NCBI GenBank assembly: GCA_964499425.1
Contig: CAZCLD010000015.1
Location: 1-24,875 of the forward strand
Direction of reading: 5' to 3'
Source of the DNA: JAQBYK01 sp964499425
GTDB taxonomy: Bacteria > Patescibacteriota > Gracilibacteria > UBA1369 > LOWO2-01-FULL-3
Length of the DNA: 24,875 bases
Notes under the pieces: generated by a model
What the model was told of the DNA's origin: nothing
Seen by the model: only the letters and a program-made list of their open reading frames with translations
The model's database searches: none
Shown here: piece by piece, positions 21,901-24,875 of the stretch
How positions within the stretch are numbered: position 1 is the stretch's first letter
How the letters are laid out: every line of letters begins with the position of its first letter
Made by a program: the position numbers and the translations under genes

Positions 21901-23721
21901 TTAGAAGGTTTTATTTTTACGCAATTCCTCTGCTGTAATAAGCATCTCAAGCTTTTTGTCCAAATAGTAAGCTCTATCAGAAGGTGACAAGTGGGGGACA
22001 ATCAAATCAACTAAATTAGCAGCCGCTTCTACATTCCCTGTGTAGGCGGTGAAATGAACATTGCTCTTAACATAAGGGAAATATAGATCAAGAAGAGGTT
22101 GTACTTTCCCTATAAAATCCATTCTCTCATTCTCATCTAAAAGCTCAAAATACTCCCTGTAATAAGTGAAATCATTCATGGGGTTCAACTTAAGAGCCTT
22201 TAAGAAATTGGATTTACACTCCTCTCTCTGTCCTTGTGCACAATTAAGTACTCCACTTAGATACCAAGCTCGGTCAGCCATCGAGTTAAGAGAAATCTCC
22301 GTATCCAAGAATTCTTCCGCAGAATCGAAATCCCCGACAGATATCGCTTCGTCCGCAGCAGCCAGATAATAATTCCTAGGGAAATTGGACGACTCCAAAT
22401 AAGCCTCATCATCAGTTTCAGCCGCAACAAGAATACTCCCTTCATAGAGGGCAAAAACACCTACTACTACAGCAAGAATACATCCCAAGAGTGGATAATG
22501 ATTCCCGGCCTTTTTGCAAACGAGGGACCTAATAAAAGTCAAAAAGCAGAAAAACAAAAATAGATTAACAAAGAAATTAAAATTGTAATCAATCAGGTTA
22601 TGAGCAATGCTGCCTGCTACAGATACACTCAGAATGAAAACAAGATCTCTGTTTGATTTGGAGAGCTTACCAAATCTACTAGCAACAACAGCAAATATGC
22701 TAATCAAAAAGAGAACAAAGCCACCAAGCGCAACAACGCCGTTTTCTGCGGCGATCTTCAAAAAGACATTATGCGGATGATCAGCACTCCCTAAAAAAGT
22801 CTTTTGTATAGGATTATATGCTTGCCTAAAACTATTCGGTCCCCATCCCAATACTGGTTTTTCTTTAGCAAGTTCAAAAGCTCCAGTCCAAAAATCGATT
22901 CTTTCCTGTTTAGAGGTTAGGCTTTCGCGATTCTCAAATGCAATTCTCTGATCAACATCAATAACCTCGTAGCTCAGGGATCTTATGCTATTTGAGACAA
23001 AAAACAACCCAACGGTCAGAAGAAATACAAAAACAATTGAGGAAACAACCCGGAAATTAATTCTTCTCGAAAAATAAATCAAAAGGAGAAACAGCTGGCC
23101 ACCAAAAGTGATCAACGCACCTCTGGAATATGTGAGTAGTAAAGCAGAAAAAACCATGGCCAACAGCAATAATCTCCACCTGGACTTTCCCAGTAAAAAC
23201 ACCGGCCAAATCATAAGCAAAAACAGAGCAAAAGCATTTGGCCAGACGTGGGCATGATAGAGCGTATTAAAAAAAGGCCCAATCATCCGCGGCTCATCCC
23301 TAAAAAAATACAAGAAAAACCCCATCAAAACGGCTAAAATCGCAGAAATCCGAAGGACTTTTAGGAAACTATCCATCCATTTTATCTTTTGATGTGCAAA
23401 AATAAGATAGAAGGAAGAAACCGAGCAAAAGGCCAGGACTTCGCTGAATCCGAAATCTTGAGTCTGAGAAAAGAGAAAAGAAAGCCCGACAAAAGCCACA
23501 AAAACCATCAGAAACAATTTTTCAAGACCTGCAGCCTCACTCCTTTTGCGATGCTTTATCAGTGCAAGAGTCATAATTAAGACGCAAAACACAATAACTA
23601 CCGGAAAACCAGCTCCATAGTCATATTTCTTGAAGATCGGGTTAAACAAAGCGAGTAACCAAAACACCCCCACAACAAGGAAAGACAACTCACTTCGGAA
23701 AAAGTTCAGATACGCTCTCAT
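21901..23721 (-). CDS. O-antigen ligase/polymerase (WaaL/Wzy-like) with C-terminal TPRs
   Basis: This membrane protein of 606 residues has roughly 12 transmembrane helices in its first ~430 residues. It contains the Wzy_C/O-antigen ligase landmarks: a periplasmic loop with FWTGAFELAKEKPVLGWGPN, and then the DHPHNVFLKIAAENGVVALG motif before another helix. The last ~150 residues form TPR-like helices (YYLAAADEAISVGDFDSAEE, FLKALKLNPMNDF). Such proteins transfer or polymerise lipid-linked glycans at the outer face of the membrane. I chose ATG 23721 because the -10 box lies only 6 nt upstream, so an alternative start at 23745 would be untranscribed. Together with the SLH proteins it points to a glycosylated or polysaccharide-coated surface. 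Confidence 0.85.
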   Translation of the reverse strand: MRAYLNFFRSELSFLVVGVFWLLALFNPIFKKYDYGAGFPVVIVFCVLIMTLALIKHRKRSEAAGLEKLFLMVFVAFVGLSFLFSQTQDFGFSEVLAFCSVSSFYLIFAHQKIKWMDSFLKVLRISAILAVLMGFFLYFFRDEPRMIGPFFNTLYHAHVWPNAFALFLLMIWPVFLLGKSRWRLLLLAMVFSALLLTYSRGALITFGGQLFLLLIYFSRRINFRVVSSIVFVFLLTVGLFFVSNSIRSLSYEVIDVDQRIAFENRESLTSKQERIDFWTGAFELAKEKPVLGWGPNSFRQAYNPIQKTFLGSADHPHNVFLKIAAENGVVALGGFVLFLISIFAVVASRFGKLSKSNRDLVFILSVSVAGSIAHNLIDYNFNFFVNLFLFFCFLTFIRSLVCKKAGNHYPLLGCILAVVVGVFALYEGSILVAAETDDEAYLESSNFPRNYYLAAADEAISVGDFDSAEEFLDTEISLNSMADRAWYLSGVLNCAQGQREECKSNFLKALKLNPMNDFTYYREYFELLDENERMDFIGKVQPLLDLYFPYVKSNVHFTAYTGNVEAAANLVDLIVPHLSPSDRAYYLDKKLEMLITAEELRKNKTF

Positions 23722-23727
23722 GGGGGC

Positions 23728-23755
23728 ATTATACAGAAAGATCACCCCACTTCAA
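23728..23755 (-). promoter_or_regulatory. promoter giving a leaderless ligase mRNA
   Basis: TTGAAG (complement of 23750-23755), a 16-nt spacer and consensus TATAAT (complement of 23728-23733) lie so close to ATG 23721 that the RNA would begin at or near the start codon. Confidence 0.65.
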
Positions 23756-23757
23756 TT

Positions 23758-23788
23758 GTAGACAGGGAGGGTAAAAGTGTGTTATAAT
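23758..23788 (+). promoter_or_regulatory. promoter of the divergent plus-strand gene
   Basis: An extended -10 TGTTATAAT (23780-23788) with a weak TAGACA-like -35 (23758-23763, 19-nt spacer) lies back to back with the ligase promoter. The leader before ATG 23813 would be about 18 nt with no SD. Confidence 0.55.
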
Positions 23789-23812
23789 CAGCTGAAGCCA
23801 TAAGTTAACAAT

Positions 23813-24875
23813 ATGTCTGAAAGACCAAGTCAAAGACCTAAAAGCAATGAGAAAAATCTGAGAAGAAAGCGATCAAAAGAAGCAGATAAACCCTCAAAAG
23901 AATTACTGATTACTGATGCTGCAGATCAAATACTAATAGAAATATTTGGTGCGAATTTTGAAGATGCAAAGATTATTTTAGGACCAATACTTCTTGATTT
24001 CTACGATGAAGTTAAAGATGAAACAAGTAGGGGATGGAAATTTAAAGGGACAGTCATTGAAAAAGGTGACTTGTATATAATTTGGGGAAATAGAGAGAAA
24101 GAAGGAAAAATCTCTTTACGAGAGTATTTCGGAGACGATAATCGAGAAAGATTACTTGGATTATTGGATGAGAAAGTCCTAGAAAATATTGAAAAGAGCG
24201 AAACGAAGGTAGAATTTGAGAGATTCCTAAAAGCGGAAGTATTTAAGGTTTTAAAGGAATTCCGACCATTTTTAGGTAGAAAAAAGATGAGGGAAAGTTT
24301 CTTGGTAAAGGAAGAGTTGTTTCCAATCTTTGCAGAACAATACCGTAACGGTGGTTCGGTTACACTTGTGAAACAACCCAATGGCTTTGTATTGAAGGAT
24401 AAATTCAGGAAATATCCCGATTATACGTTCGATTTGAGAGAATACGACAAAAGGCTATTTCCAAAGCGTTTAGAGTCAACAGAAATTGAAAAAATTGAGG
24501 CACTAAAGGGTGAATTCTATAGTTTAGCAGATGAAGCAAACACATTATTGGAGCTTCAAAGCGAGGAGGCCCTAGGAGAATATGAAACTGATGAGGACAA
24601 CAAACTTTTTGATGAAAAGGATAGAGAATTAATCTCAAGAGTACTTGAAAACATGGAATCATTAGGGAAAAAATACCCCTACTTAAAAGAGAAATGTGAG
24701 AGAAATAGGAAATTTGCTAATGAACAAATAAATTTCATGGACAAAGAGGGAATCTCGACTTCTCAGACATCACTACAACACATATTATATGGGCATTACG
24801 CAGAGGCAGGACCAGAAGAAGAGTTTAGAAAAGACCAACAAAAAGCAGACTACGACAAGGCAGTTGAAGAAAGAG
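23813..24875 (+). CDS. unrecognised charged protein, C-terminus outside the window
   Basis: An open frame of 354 codons starts at ATG 23813 (MSERPSQRPKSNEKNLRRKR) and runs off the right edge without a stop. There is no signal peptide or membrane segment. After a basic, disordered N-terminus comes a mixed alpha/beta stretch (LLITDAADQILIEIFGANFE, GWKFKGTVIEKGDLYIIWGN) and then long, highly charged, probably helical regions. I recognise no family or motif. It is transcribed away from the ligase gene from its own promoter and has AT-rich codons like the host genes. Many large charged proteins of unknown role occur in Patescibacteria; nothing more can be said from this part. Confidence 0.8.
   Translation, partial: MSERPSQRPKSNEKNLRRKRSKEADKPSKELLITDAADQILIEIFGANFEDAKIILGPILLDFYDEVKDETSRGWKFKGTVIEKGDLYIIWGNREKEGKISLREYFGDDNRERLLGLLDEKVLENIEKSETKVEFERFLKAEVFKVLKEFRPFLGRKKMRESFLVKEELFPIFAEQYRNGGSVTLVKQPNGFVLKDKFRKYPDYTFDLREYDKRLFPKRLESTEIEKIEALKGEFYSLADEANTLLELQSEEALGEYETDEDNKLFDEKDRELISRVLENMESLGKKYPYLKEKCERNRKFANEQINFMDKEGISTSQTSLQHILYGHYAEAGPEEEFRKDQQKADYDKAVEER

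Noticed and set aside
1..24875. tRNA, rRNA or CRISPR array
   Set aside because: No cloverleaf, rRNA core or regularly spaced short repeats were found by eye. The repeats present are paired or few and irregularly spaced.

Overview
The window looks like a chromosomal segment of an uncultured bacterium with about 40% G+C, most likely from the Patescibacteria/CPR (possibly Peregrinibacteria-like). The placement is an inference from three things: the gene set, start codons that mostly lack Shine-Dalgarno (SD) sequences, and two large secreted proteins that combine FlgD-type Ig-like repeats with C-terminal SLH domains. The code is standard: nusB ends in TGA inside the overlap with rnc, so UGA is not read as glycine.

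Layout. (1) Positions 1-3285, minus strand: a cell-wall/division cluster read alr > vanX-like > ddl > ftsA-like (cut by the window edge). The alr gene appears split only because of a scaffolding artefact around a 10-N gap. (2) 3390-7883, plus strand: a BI-1 family membrane protein, then a compact information/housekeeping run (DUF177/YceD, rpmF, nusB, rnc, Nudix hydrolase, pepA) with several overlapping genes. trxB converges on pepA. (3) 8828-15057: a 6.2-kb region holding four GC-rich islands, each with one gene for a secreted protein or lipoprotein. (4) 15058-20945, minus strand: two tandem SLH/Ig-repeat surface proteins, each with its own promoter. (5) 21042-23721, minus strand: an O-antigen ligase/Wzy-type polymerase with TPRs, coupled to a HAD phosphatase. 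(6) 23813 to the end, plus strand: a partial, unrecognised, charged protein.

The most interesting part is region 3. Each GC-rich gene sits in a discrete cassette of 0.86-1.57 kb bounded by a perfect 14-15 bp inverted repeat. In three cassettes the outer 8 bp (ACAACTCG) are the same, while the inner 6-7 bp differ from cassette to cassette yet still match between the two ends of the same cassette. Each cassette also has an imperfect or perfect hairpin just inside the repeat at the 5' side of its gene and a GC-rich hairpin 3' of the gene. Cassettes 1, 3 and 4 are followed, outside the repeat, by homologous 155-181 nt tails with apparent structure. Cassette 2 is inverted relative to the others and uses another repeat sequence. 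The cargo genes have strong SD sequences and high G+C, unlike their surroundings, and three of the four proteins share a C-terminal motif. No transposase or integrase is visible. This looks like an undescribed family of single-gene surface-protein cassettes, or of structured elements that carry foreign lipoprotein genes. All of this was read by eye, with no database search.
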